DNA from: B21-G16 sp003644825 [NCBI: Candidatus Zhuqueibacterota bacterium]
GTDB taxonomy: Bacteria; SM23-31; B21-G16
Assembly (NCBI GenBank): GCA_003644825.1
Contig: QNDJ01000001.1
Coordinates: 1-26,275 of the forward strand
Direction of reading: 5' to 3'
DNA length: 26,275 nt
Shown here: positions 1 to 7,628 of the stretch, in pieces
Layout: the number at the start of each line of letters is the position of its first letter
Numbering within the stretch: position 1 is the stretch's first letter
The notes under the pieces: generated by a model
Told to the model about the DNA's origin: nothing
What the model saw: only the letters and a program-made list of their open reading frames with translations
Databases searched by the model: none
Position numbers and translations under genes: made by a program

Positions 1-136
1 ATAATCAAAATTCCATTTATTCTTTTCACTATTGTTTTTTAATATAGTTCAATACCAGATAAAAATTTTCACATATTAAGATTATTATCGGACACAATTG
101 ACTTTACATACTCTAAAGTTGTTTTAAACTTAAATT

Positions 137-2701
137 TTATTTGTAATAAAATTTTCTTAATTCATCAAGGACCGCATCTTTAGTTCCAATTATAGTTCTG
201 CATTCAGGCAGAGAATTTAAAAAAATGTTCCCATAATATTTTTCCTGTATTCTTTTATCGAGGATAATAATGGAACCTCTATCGGTATTATTTCTTATGA
301 GCCTTCCAAACCCCTGTTTGAATTTAATTACAGCCTGAGGTACGGTATATTCTATAAAAGAATCTCTACCACTTTTTTCGATTTCTTCTCTTCGTGCTTC
401 ATAAATGGGTTCTGTTGGAACCCTGAATGGAAGCCTGACAATTATTACTGCTTCCAGAGCTTCGCCACTTACATCGACTCCTTCCCAGAAACTATCGGTT
501 CCAAAAAGAACCGAATTAATATCTTTTTTAAATTTTTTCAAAAGATTATGTCTATTTTCATCACCCTGTTTTAACATTGTGATACCAGATAATTCAGGTT
601 TTGTGATAATTTGACTGTATAAAAGATTCAGGAGCATATAGGAGGTAAATAGTATAAATGCTTTACCTTTTGATATTTTCAGTATTTCAGTGATTATAGG
701 TTCAATGTGGAAGGGAAACAAATCCTGTGTTGGAGGAGGAATATCTAATGGAATACCAATTATTACCTGAGATTTGAAGTCAAAAGGAGAAGGAAATAAT
801 CTGGCTATTATTTCTCTTTTTTCTACAGTTGATATTCCTGTTCGGTCTTTGAAATAATCAAAATTGTTATTTACGGTTAAAGTTGCAGATGTCATAATAA
901 TTGTATCAAACTGGTTAAAAAGATATTCCTTAAGAATTGTATCTATTTTTAAAGGTGCAGTATTCAGGCTTACAGAGTTTCCTTTTTTGTATTTTTTTAA
1001 TTCAATCCATTTCACCTCGTTTGTATTATTTTCAAACATAAAATTTTCAATTGAGTTCACATATTCTTCAACTCTTTTTGAAATAGCAGCTATTTCGATT
1101 AGATTTGAATCAAAGATTTTTGAATTTTTATTATTAATTGAGTCGAGCTTTTTATGAAATCTTGAGAGGTTTGTTATAAATATTCCAGCAGAATTAATAA
1201 ATTCTTTTGATTTTAACCTGACTGTATTTTCCCAATCGATGGATTCTTCTATTTTATCAGTGATTCTAAGTTTTAATTCATTCTGTTCATTTTTTATTAT
1301 ATTATCTGTGAATTTAGCTATTTCGTCGAATAATTCTGCTGTTAGATTTACAAGCTCATTTTTCTGAGTGATAAGTGAATCGATTGTTTTTTGTACAGGA
1401 ATAACAGTTTCATCTTTAATTTTATTCAGTTTTTTTGACACCAGTAGTAGCACGCCTTTTGCTTCTTTTTTTCTTAACTGGAACCACAGACGATTGAGAA
1501 TTCTGATTAAACCTTTTTTAGATGTTTTTAAGCCAAAATATTTAGTGGAAACATCTTCAATGTGATGAGCCTCATCAATGATGATGTGGGAATATGGCGG
1601 TAAAATAGCCAGGTCTGCAAAGTTATTTAAGTTTGCTCTTAGAGAAAGATCGGCAAAAAGAAGATGATGGTTAACTATAAGAAGGTCAGCCTGGGAAGCT
1701 TTTCTTCTTGCTTTAAGCAGAAAACAGTTCTTATAAAATGAACACTTAACTCTAAGACAGGTGTCGCTTTCGCATTTTAATCGGTCCCATATTTCTTCCC
1801 GGGGGATGAAGTTGAGGTCTGAAAGACTTCCATCATCTGTAATTTTAGACCATTGAATAAGGGTCATAAGTTCGTCAAGGTTTTCATCAACACCAATAGT
1901 AAGGTCTGACTCTTCTGCTTTAGCCTTTCTTAAGCAGAGGTAGTTGTTTCTTCCTTTAACCAGAACTGCATTAAACTGGATATCAAGGACTTCTTTTAAT
2001 AAAGGTATATCTTTTTTCAAAAGTTGTTCCTGCAAATTAATAGTGTTCGTGGATATGAGAATTTTTTCTTTATTGTTTATAGCCCACATTATTGAAGGTA
2101 TTAGATATGCCATTGTTTTTCCTGTTCCTGTACCGGCTTCGATAATTGATATTTTACTGTTGTTGAAGGCATCGGCGACTTCTATAGCCATTTCTACCTG
2201 ACTTTCTCTGTATTCATACCCCTGAAGATTTTTAGCTATGGGACCGTCTGGACCGAGGATACTTTTTATTTTATCTGTATCAATTGGATTTCTTTCCTCA
2301 CCTTTCCAGCTTTTTGTTACAAACCTTACTTCCGAGACATCATTGTTGATTATGTAAAATCCTATACCCTGATTACCAAGATATGAAGCAAGATTAATAT
2401 CAGGAGGAGAAGGTGTAAGATTACCTGAGGGATGATTGTGAATAACAACATCACCCTGTTTTAGATTATTTATAATCGCAGGTGCCATAAATTCATTTCC
2501 CCAGGAAACAACATTAATTTCTGTAATTTCGTTATTATTATCTGTATGCCCTATTGCAAAAATTTCAGTATTTCCTGCCTTTTCAAGTGCCTTTTTTAAT
2601 TCATTAAGTGCTGATTCTTCTATTAAAAAATCTTCTGTTACTAATACTTTCATTACAGATTTAAAATAAATAATATTTATCTGATATTCAAGAAAAATCA
2701 C
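137..2701 (-). CDS. dinG: DinG-family iron-sulfur DNA helicase with N-terminal JAMM/RadC-like domain
   Basis: An 854-residue superfamily 2 helicase of the DinG/XPD type, expected to unwind DNA 5' to 3' during repair using ATP and a [4Fe-4S] cluster. Seen: Walker A EAGTGTGKT at 188-196, DEAH at 376-379, cluster cysteines C256, C315, C320 and C326 (C-x4-C-x5-C, with an extra C310), and a C-terminal QGFGRLIRN motif VI. Residues about 18-130 form a separate domain with H88-N-H90, S98 and D101 in H-x-H-x7-S-x2-D spacing plus E46, the metal-binding set of JAMM/MPN proteases and RadC. The longest frame starts at GTG 2701, but ATG at 2653 (residue 17, MKVLVTEDF) sits better at the domain edge; neither has a good Shine-Dalgarno sequence. 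Transcribed divergently from the fumarase gene. The helicase assignment is firm; the role of the front domain is unknown. Confidence 0.93.
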   Translation of the reverse strand: MIFLEYQINIIYFKSVMKVLVTEDFLIEESALNELKKALEKAGNTEIFAIGHTDNNNEITEINVVSWGNEFMAPAIINNLKQGDVVIHNHPSGNLTPSPPDINLASYLGNQGIGFYIINNDVSEVRFVTKSWKGEERNPIDTDKIKSILGPDGPIAKNLQGYEYRESQVEMAIEVADAFNNSKISIIEAGTGTGKTMAYLIPSIMWAINNKEKILISTNTINLQEQLLKKDIPLLKEVLDIQFNAVLVKGRNNYLCLRKAKAEESDLTIGVDENLDELMTLIQWSKITDDGSLSDLNFIPREEIWDRLKCESDTCLRVKCSFYKNCFLLKARRKASQADLLIVNHHLLFADLSLRANLNNFADLAILPPYSHIIIDEAHHIEDVSTKYFGLKTSKKGLIRILNRLWFQLRKKEAKGVLLLVSKKLNKIKDETVIPVQKTIDSLITQKNELVNLTAELFDEIAKFTDNIIKNEQNELKLRITDKIEESIDWENTVRLKSKEFINSAGIFITNLSRFHKKLDSINNKNSKIFDSNLIEIAAISKRVEEYVNSIENFMFENNTNEVKWIELKKYKKGNSVSLNTAPLKIDTILKEYLFNQFDTIIMTSATLTVNNNFDYFKDRTGISTVEKREIIARLFPSPFDFKSQVIIGIPLDIPPPTQDLFPFHIEPIITEILKISKGKAFILFTSYMLLNLLYSQIITKPELSGITMLKQGDENRHNLLKKFKKDINSVLFGTDSFWEGVDVSGEALEAVIIVRLPFRVPTEPIYEARREEIEKSGRDSFIEYTVPQAVIKFKQGFGRLIRNNTDRGSIIILDKRIQEKYYGNIFLNSLPECRTIIGTKDAVLDELRKFYYK

Positions 2702-2709
2702 AATAATAC

Positions 2710-2738
2710 TTGATTAGAATTTTTCATTTTAATATATT
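2710..2738 (+). promoter_or_regulatory. Putative sigma-70 promoter for the fumarase beta-subunit gene
   Basis: TTGATT at 2710-2715 and TATATT at 2733-2738 are separated by 17 bases, which is the ideal sigma-70 spacing. A start near 2745 would leave a leader of about 43 bases before the GTG at 2788. It lies in the divergent gap behind the dinG start. AT-rich DNA yields chance matches, so this is a reasonable but unproven call. Confidence 0.42.
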
Positions 2739-2776
2739 AATATAACTACAGAAATGGATAAACATTAATACAGAAT

Positions 2777-2782
2777 AGGAGG
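2777..2782 (+). promoter_or_regulatory. Strong ribosome binding site deciding the GTG start of the fumarase gene
   Basis: AGGAGG at 2777-2782 lies 5 bases before the GTG at 2788, and the protein from this GTG begins exactly where fumarase beta subunits usually begin. No upstream ATG competes in frame. Confidence 0.7.
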
Positions 2783-2787
2783 AGAAG

Positions 2788-3336
2788 GTGAAAGTATTAA
2801 GACCACCGCTAACAGATAAAGATGTGGAGGACCTGAAGGCTGGAGATAGTTTATTTATAAGTGGAACAATGTATACAGCCAGAGATGCAGCTCATAAAAG
2901 GCTTGTAGATGCTCTTGAAAAAGGAAAAGAGCTTCCTTTTGATGTTGAGGGTCAGATAATATATTACGTGGGTCCAACTCCAGCAAGACCGGGTAATGTT
3001 ATAGGAGCTGCTGGACCTACTACAAGTTATCGTATGGACCCTTACGCTCCAAGGCTTATAGCTGAGGGATTGAAGGGAATGATTGGAAAGGGAGAAAGAG
3101 GACAGGAAGTTGTAGATGCAATGAAAAAGCATAAAGCAGTATATTTTGCAGCTATTGGTGGTGCAGGTGCTCTTATATCGAAGGCAATTAAAAAAGCTGA
3201 GATAATTGCCTATGAAGACCTTGGTGCAGAAGCTATAAGAAAACTGGAGGTTGAGAACTTCCCGGTGGTTGTTGCTCAGGACTGCTATGGAAATAATCTA
3301 TATGTTGAGGGAAGAGAAAAATATAAAAAAGAATAA
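2788..3336 (+). CDS. Fumarate hydratase, class I (iron-sulfur), beta subunit
   Basis: A 182-residue C-terminal-domain subunit of the Fe-S hydro-lyase family (class I fumarase or L(+)-tartrate dehydratase beta subunit, TtdB-like), which interconverts fumarate and malate together with an alpha subunit that holds the [4Fe-4S] cluster. Seen: the RDAAHKR segment near residues 32-38, GPTPARPG at about 62-69, and GPTTSYRMDPYAPRL following; these are typical for the family and length is normal for a stand-alone beta subunit. Starts at GTG 2788 behind AGGAGG. The alpha subunit is normally directly upstream, but here the upstream gene is the divergent dinG and no alpha gene occurs in the window, so it must be encoded elsewhere if the enzyme is functional. 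Fumarase is favoured over tartrate dehydratase because succinate dehydrogenase and succinyl-CoA ligase lie in the same window. Confidence 0.88.
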   Translation: MKVLRPPLTDKDVEDLKAGDSLFISGTMYTARDAAHKRLVDALEKGKELPFDVEGQIIYYVGPTPARPGNVIGAAGPTTSYRMDPYAPRLIAEGLKGMIGKGERGQEVVDAMKKHKAVYFAAIGGAGALISKAIKKAEIIAYEDLGAEAIRKLEVENFPVVVAQDCYGNNLYVEGREKYKKE

Positions 3337-3360
3337 ATCTCCGTAACCGGTATTTTTTAT

Positions 3361-4230
3361 ATGATTGTAAGATTACTTTATTTATTAATCTTACTATTTA
3401 TTCCGGATGAACTTTTTTCTCAGGAATTGCCCCGGGTAATAAAAGACAGGTTTGGAGAAATGGTCCTGATTCCTGCAGGAAGTTTTATTATGGGAAATAA
3501 TAAAGGGTTTAAAAATGAGAAACCTTCTCATATTGTTTATCTTGATGCTTTTTATATAGATAAATATGAAGTCACAAACAAGTTGTATGCAGAGTTTTTA
3601 AATGAAAAAGGAAATGAAAAACATTTTGCCAATAACCGGGCACAGAAGATAATAAAGAAAAAAATGAATGGCAGTTATAAATTTATTCCAGTTGAGAAAT
3701 ATGCAAATCATCCGGTTGTGCTTGTTAGCTGGTATGATGCAGAAGCATTTGCAAAATGGGCTGGTAAAAGGTTACCAACAGAAGCCGAATGGGAAAAAGC
3801 TGCAAGAGGAACTGATGGCAGGATATACCCCTGGGGTGATTATATAGATAATTCTTTTGCGAACTATCATAATTTTGTGGGTACAACTACGGAAGTGGGA
3901 ACCTATAGGAAAGGAGCTTCACCTTATGGTGTTCTTGATATGGCAGGTAATGTTCTTGAATGGGTGAATGATTGGTATAAACAGGATTATTATTCAAAAA
4001 GTCCGAGTAGAAATCCTCAGGGGCCGGAATTGGTTAAATATGGTATTATGAGATTTTTTAATAAGTATGCTATCTGGAAAACAGATTCAAAAGTACTCAG
4101 AGGTGGTAGCTGGGTAGGAAATGAAGAAGATGTTAGAGTTACAACCCGGTCCCACTATTCCCCAAAATATAAATTTGATGATATTGGTTTCAGGTGTGCA
4201 AAATCTATAAAAAGAAAAAATGAAAGATAG
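3361..4230 (+). CDS. Secreted SUMF1/FGE-sulfatase-domain protein, probably not a formylglycine generator
   Basis: A 289-residue protein with a hydrophobic leader (residues 2-14, likely cleavage near residue 20) followed by a full formylglycine-generating-enzyme (SUMF1) type fold at about 31-283. Seen: VLIPAGSFIMG, the YEVTNKLYAEFL segment, RLPTEAEWEKAARG, YPWGD, LDMAGNVLEWVNDWY, LRGGSW at 246-251 and GFRCA at 276-280, all hallmarks of this family. The paired catalytic cysteines that true FGE carries in the stretch between LRGGSW and GFRCA are absent (the stretch reads RVTTRSHYSP), so oxidation of sulfatase cysteine is unlikely. Other family members act as binding or accessory domains. The start has no obvious Shine-Dalgarno, but only this start includes the signal peptide. 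It overlaps the next gene by 11 bases. Its partner or substrate is unknown. Confidence 0.85.
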   Translation: MIVRLLYLLILLFIPDELFSQELPRVIKDRFGEMVLIPAGSFIMGNNKGFKNEKPSHIVYLDAFYIDKYEVTNKLYAEFLNEKGNEKHFANNRAQKIIKKKMNGSYKFIPVEKYANHPVVLVSWYDAEAFAKWAGKRLPTEAEWEKAARGTDGRIYPWGDYIDNSFANYHNFVGTTTEVGTYRKGASPYGVLDMAGNVLEWVNDWYKQDYYSKSPSRNPQGPELVKYGIMRFFNKYAIWKTDSKVLRGGSWVGNEEDVRVTTRSHYSPKYKFDDIGFRCAKSIKRKNER

Positions 4231-4609
4231 CCTTGTACAAGTAAACACTATTTTTGTAAAAAGTGGAATTAAAATAGGAAAAAGTTCAATTAAAGTGATT
4301 GTAAATGATATAAATACCGGTATAGATAGACAAACCGAGCTTATACTCTATGATGCAAAGTTATATGTGAACCCTGACCCGATTCTGATTCTTCTATTTA
4401 ATAGTGAAGGCAGATTAATAAAGATTATCTGGAATAATGAGTGTTTTCCTTTTGGAAGTTATTTTTACACTTCAGAAATTGAGAGATTCCTTGACACTTT
4501 TTCAGAACATATTGCAGTTCTTGGAAAGGAAATTCCCAAGCATATCAACCAACGAATGTGGTCTCTTTATTCAAATTCTCCTGAGGAATTACAGGAATAT
4601 CTTATTTAG
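4220..4609 (+). CDS. Hypothetical protein, unrecognised, translationally overlapped with the SUMF1 gene
   Basis: A 129-residue protein that I do not recognise. It has no signal peptide or membrane segment; the first half looks beta-rich (alternating hydrophobic strands, for example LILYDAKLYV and PILILLF) and the second half contains helices with an aromatic patch (ECFPFGSYFY). There is one cysteine and no obvious metal or catalytic motif. The ATG lies 11 bases inside the end of the SUMF1-domain gene, with no clear Shine-Dalgarno, so translation may be coupled. The tight overlap argues it is a real gene of the same transcript. A role tied to the preceding secreted protein is only inference. 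Confidence 0.6.
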   Translation: MKDSLVQVNTIFVKSGIKIGKSSIKVIVNDINTGIDRQTELILYDAKLYVNPDPILILLFNSEGRLIKIIWNNECFPFGSYFYTSEIERFLDTFSEHIAVLGKEIPKHINQRMWSLYSNSPEELQEYLI

Positions 4610-4638
4610 AAGTTTTCCATCCCTGTAAATACTATAAA

Positions 4639-5580
4639 ATGATAAAAAAAGTTAGTAGATTGATTATTATTCCTGTTTTAGTTATAATAACTGTTGCTAT
4701 AATAATCATTATTGAATATATTAAAAAGGATTATATAGAAATTTTCAGAAAGAGTAAAGGTTCAATTGTTGATGTAAAGGAGAAGCTGATTTTGGTAGAT
4801 GATACTGCTACATTATCAGAACTTTATCTGAAAGATGATAAAAATAGGGAGTATCAATATTATATCAGGAAGCCTCTGGTGAACAGTAATGAAGTAATAC
4901 CAGGGCTTATACTTTTAGGTGGTATGGTTACCGGGAAAGATGTAATTAAGCTTGTAGCGGAAATCAAGGAAATTGATAGGGTTATTCTTGCCTCTATGGA
5001 ATATCCTTATAGAGGTAAAAAGAAATTTAAGAATGGGCTGGAATTATTAATACATTACCCTGAAATAAAGGCAGCTCTTTTTAATACTATTCCTGGAATT
5101 ATGTATATTATTGACTATTTGTATAGAGACTCAAAACTGGATAGAGAAAAGTTATATCTTGTTGGTGCAAGTTTTGGGGCATTTTTCACCATAATAGCTG
5201 GAGCTGTGGATGAAAGAATCAGGGCTGTTATTTCGTGTTATGGTGGAGGAAATATAGGATATTTGATGTCTTATAACCTGAATTATAAACCCGAGATAAT
5301 AAATAAGTTATTAGGTGGTTTTGGTGCATTACTTATTGCTCCTTTTGAGCCTTTGAAGTATGTGAATAAAATTTCACCAAGGCCTTTTTTAATGATTAAT
5401 GGAAAAAGTGATGAGCAAATACCCTTAAAGTCGGTTATGGAGTTATATGAAAAAGCAGGAGAACCCAAAGAAATAATATGGCTGGAAACAAAACATTTAA
5501 GGCCTACAAGGAATAAACTTACTCTGGAACTTACTTATGTGGTTGCAAACTGGATGAAAAAGAACGGATTGATTAATTGA
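4639..5580 (+). CDS. Membrane-anchored alpha/beta hydrolase
   Basis: A 313-residue protein with an N-terminal membrane anchor (residues 8-26, almost entirely isoleucine, valine and leucine) and an outward-facing alpha/beta-hydrolase domain. The catalytic triad can be read: nucleophile S178 in GASFG (176-180), acid D258 in NGKSDEQIP, and H286 in ETKHL. The layout resembles the dienelactone hydrolase/acyl-peptidase-like branch (prolyl oligopeptidase clan); substrate cannot be predicted, and an esterase is the most general guess. It follows the 129-residue orphan by 29 bases and precedes the cyclophilin by 37, within a run of envelope-directed genes. No clear Shine-Dalgarno precedes the ATG. Confidence 0.83.
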   Translation: MIKKVSRLIIIPVLVIITVAIIIIIEYIKKDYIEIFRKSKGSIVDVKEKLILVDDTATLSELYLKDDKNREYQYYIRKPLVNSNEVIPGLILLGGMVTGKDVIKLVAEIKEIDRVILASMEYPYRGKKKFKNGLELLIHYPEIKAALFNTIPGIMYIIDYLYRDSKLDREKLYLVGASFGAFFTIIAGAVDERIRAVISCYGGGNIGYLMSYNLNYKPEIINKLLGGFGALLIAPFEPLKYVNKISPRPFLMINGKSDEQIPLKSVMELYEKAGEPKEIIWLETKHLRPTRNKLTLELTYVVANWMKKNGLIN

Positions 5581-5617
5581 GATATTATAAATGATTGATT
5601 CAGGTGGAGGATAAATA

Positions 5618-6202
5618 ATGAAAAGGTATTCTGTTATATTTTTATTATTTCTTTTTTGTTGTATACTTTTTTGTTCTTCAAGTCAGAATCCGAAAGTTTT
5701 AATAGTTACTGAACTGGGAGATATTAAAGTTGAGATATTTGAGAAAAAAGCACCTGTAACAGCAAAAAATTTTCTTAAGTATGTCGATAATAACCTTTTT
5801 GAGGGTGCTTATTTTTATCGAGTAGTTACTATGGATAATCAACCTGATAATGATATTAAAATAGAAGTTATCCAGGGTGGGATTAATCCTGAAAAGAAAG
5901 ATAAAAGGTTTCCACCTATTAAGCATGAAACTACTGATATGACTGGAATATTACATAAGAATGGGGTTATTTCTATGGCAAGGAATGAACCTGGAACAGC
6001 GACATCGGAGTTTTTTATATGTATAGGTGACCAGCCAGAGCTTGATTTTGGAGGTAAAAGAAACCCTGATGAACAGGGATTTGCAGCGTTTGGAAAGGTT
6101 ATTGAAGGAATGGATGTTGTGAAAAAAATCCAGAAACAACACGCTGAAGGTCAATTTCTTAATCCAAAAATAAAAATAATGAACATAATAAGAGTAAAAT
6201 AA
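5618..6202 (+). CDS. Lipoprotein peptidyl-prolyl cis-trans isomerase, cyclophilin type
   Basis: A 194-residue cyclophilin that isomerises peptide bonds before proline, probably outside the cytoplasmic membrane. Residues 1-18 are a hydrophobic leader ending in a lipobox (ILFC, lipidated C19) followed by a short serine-rich tether. The catalytic domain runs from about 26 to 194: VTELGDIKVEIFEKKAPVTA, NFLKYVDNNLFEGAYFYRVV, VIQGG, GVISMARNEPGTATSEFFIC and FAAFGKVIEGMDVVKKI are the usual cyclophilin blocks. The length is typical of small bacterial secreted cyclophilins. A Shine-Dalgarno-like GGTGGAGG (5604-5611) precedes the ATG. It is the last gene before a new promoter at 6209, so it probably ends the transcript that starts near 2745. 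Confidence 0.93.
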   Translation: MKRYSVIFLLFLFCCILFCSSSQNPKVLIVTELGDIKVEIFEKKAPVTAKNFLKYVDNNLFEGAYFYRVVTMDNQPDNDIKIEVIQGGINPEKKDKRFPPIKHETTDMTGILHKNGVISMARNEPGTATSEFFICIGDQPELDFGGKRNPDEQGFAAFGKVIEGMDVVKKIQKQHAEGQFLNPKIKIMNIIRVK

Positions 6203-6208
6203 ATATTA

Positions 6209-6237
6209 TTGACTTTATAGAAAAAAAATTTTATATT
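6209..6237 (+). promoter_or_regulatory. Sigma-70-type promoter upstream of the COG2403 GTPase gene
   Basis: TTGACT at 6209-6214 (5 of 6 to TTGACA) and TATATT at 6232-6237 are spaced by 17 bases, one of the best promoter matches I see in the window. Initiation near 6244 would place the perfect dyad at 6257-6279 at about +13 to +35 and leave a leader of about 68 bases before the ATG at 6312. Confidence 0.55.
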
Positions 6238-6256
6238 AAAAATTTAATTTAAATTA

Positions 6257-6279
6257 AGCACTGAGTATAACTCAGTGCT
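6257..6279. promoter_or_regulatory. Perfect 9-5-9 inverted repeat in the predicted leader (operator, leader hairpin or terminator)
   Basis: AGCACTGAG at 6257-6265 is followed by the loop TATAA and its exact complement CTCAGTGCT at 6271-6279. As RNA this is a 9-bp hairpin. The sequence after it (ACTTATTTTAATG) is only weakly T-rich, so it is a poor intrinsic terminator for the cyclophilin gene. Its position just downstream of a good promoter fits an operator or leader hairpin controlling the following gene. The dyad itself is certain, its function is not. Confidence 0.6.
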
Positions 6280-6311
6280 ACTTATTTTAATGTAAAAACG
6301 GAGAAGTTAAG

Positions 6312-7628
6312 ATGGAAAGGAAAAGAGTTGTAATAATGGGCGCCGCTGGAAGGGATTTTCATAATTTTAATACCTGTTTCAGGGATAATAATAGTTATGA
6401 AGTGGTTGCTTTTACAGCAACACAGATTCCCTATATTGAAAACAGGAGGTTTCCAGCATCAATAGCGGGAAAACTCTATCCTGATGGGATTCCAATTTTC
6501 CCCGAAGAAGAATTAACAGATATAATAAAAAAATATAATGTTGATGAAGTTGTTTTTTCTTATAGTGATGTTCCTTATGATTATGTTATGAGCAAATCTG
6601 CTATAGTTAACAGTTCAGGAGCCGATTTTAAATTACTTGGATTTAAGAAAACAGCCATAAAATCAAACAAAAGGGTAATATCGGTCTGTGCAGTAAGGAC
6701 AGGCTGTGGTAAGAGCCAGACGACACGAAGAGTTTGTGATATTCTTCAAAAAAAGGGTTTGAAACCGGTAGTAATCCGTCATCCTATGCCTTATGGAGAA
6801 CTTGAAAAGCAGAGGGTTCAAAGATTTGCTTCTTACGAGGACCTTGATAAACATAAATGTACTATAGAAGAAAGAGAAGAATATGAATCCCATATAGATA
6901 GAGGGGTAGTTGTTTATGCTGGTGTCGATTATGGAGAGATTCTAAAAGAAGCTGAAAAGGAAGCTGATGTAATTCTGTGGGATGGAGGTAATAATGATTT
7001 ACCTTTTTACCTGCCAGACCTTCATATTACAGTTGCAGACCCCCATAGGGCAGGTGATGAGATTTTTTACTATCCAGGCGAGTCAAATATTCGTATTTCT
7101 AATGTTGTGATTATAAATAAAGTTGATACAGCCGATTTTGAGAATATTGAGGAGGTAAGAGAAAATATTAAAGATATTAATCCGGATGTTAAAATTATAG
7201 AGGCAGCTTCACCGATATTTTCGAACGAGGCTGATAAGGTTAAAGGCAAGCGAGTCCTTGTTATAGAAGATGGTCCAACATTGACTCACGGGGGAATGGA
7301 TTATGGTGCTGGATACATAGCCGCAGAAAAGTTTGGTGCCTCAGAAATAGTTGAACCTTATTCTTATGCAGTTGGTTCAATTGTAGAGGTTTTAGATAAG
7401 TTTGAGGGAGATTTTCCTATACTGCCAGCAATGGGATACAGCGAAAAACAGATAAAAGAGCTTGAAACAACAATTAATAAAGCCGATTGTGATATTGTTC
7501 TTACCGGTACACCGATTAATCTTAAAAGAGTGCTGAAAGCTAATAAACCGATTGTACACATTACTTATGAACTCCAGGAAATAGGTAAACCTACGCTGGA
7601 GGAAGTGTTAGGTGAGTATGGATTCTAA
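6312..7628 (+). CDS. COG2403-type P-loop GTPase (cyclic 2,3-diphosphoglycerate synthetase-like)
   Basis: A 438-residue member of the predicted-GTPase family COG2403, often named for archaeal cyclic 2,3-diphosphoglycerate synthetase. Seen: a Rossmann-like N-terminal domain (VVIMGAAGRDFHNF, 6-19), a P-loop-like segment AVRTGCGKSQTTR at 127-139, WDGGNNDLPF at 223-232, and NKVD at 269-272, which resembles the guanine-specificity motif. The C-terminal part carries GMDYGAGYIAA and PILPAMGYS. Soluble, no signal peptide. GGAGAAG at 6300-6306 serves as ribosome binding site. Its stop codon overlaps carbamate kinase by 17 bases. The archaeal enzyme name should not be taken as the function here: bacterial members are uncharacterised as far as I know, and coupling to carbamate kinase suggests a role in carbamoyl phosphate or nitrogen metabolism (inference). 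Confidence 0.85.
   Translation: MERKRVVIMGAAGRDFHNFNTCFRDNNSYEVVAFTATQIPYIENRRFPASIAGKLYPDGIPIFPEEELTDIIKKYNVDEVVFSYSDVPYDYVMSKSAIVNSSGADFKLLGFKKTAIKSNKRVISVCAVRTGCGKSQTTRRVCDILQKKGLKPVVIRHPMPYGELEKQRVQRFASYEDLDKHKCTIEEREEYESHIDRGVVVYAGVDYGEILKEAEKEADVILWDGGNNDLPFYLPDLHITVADPHRAGDEIFYYPGESNIRISNVVIINKVDTADFENIEEVRENIKDINPDVKIIEAASPIFSNEADKVKGKRVLVIEDGPTLTHGGMDYGAGYIAAEKFGASEIVEPYSYAVGSIVEVLDKFEGDFPILPAMGYSEKQIKELETTINKADCDIVLTGTPINLKRVLKANKPIVHITYELQEIGKPTLEEVLGEYGF

Noticed and set aside
101-119. Inverted repeat ACTTTA-N7-TAAAGT downstream of dinG, considered as terminator
   Set aside because: The stem is only 6 bp, AT-rich, and no run of T follows on the minus strand.
405-2201. Several plus-strand frames of 60-97 codons opposite dinG
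   Set aside because: They lie wholly within the dinG coding region, are rich in Ser, Phe and Leu as antisense frames of AT-rich genes usually are, and show no recognisable motifs.
2660-2701. A minus-strand promoter for dinG overlapping the longest-frame start (TTGTGA with GATAAA 16 bases on)
   Set aside because: Both boxes match only 4 of 6 and the DNA is very AT-rich, so chance is likely; it would, if real, support the ATG start at 2653.
3341-3360. CCG-TAAC-CGG followed by TATTTTTTAT after the fumarase gene, considered as terminator
   Set aside because: A 3-bp stem is too short to be stable despite the T run.
6312-7628. Naming the GTPase as a true cyclic 2,3-diphosphoglycerate synthetase
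   Set aside because: That product is known from thermophilic methanogenic archaea; family similarity and the carbamate kinase neighbour do not support transferring the function.
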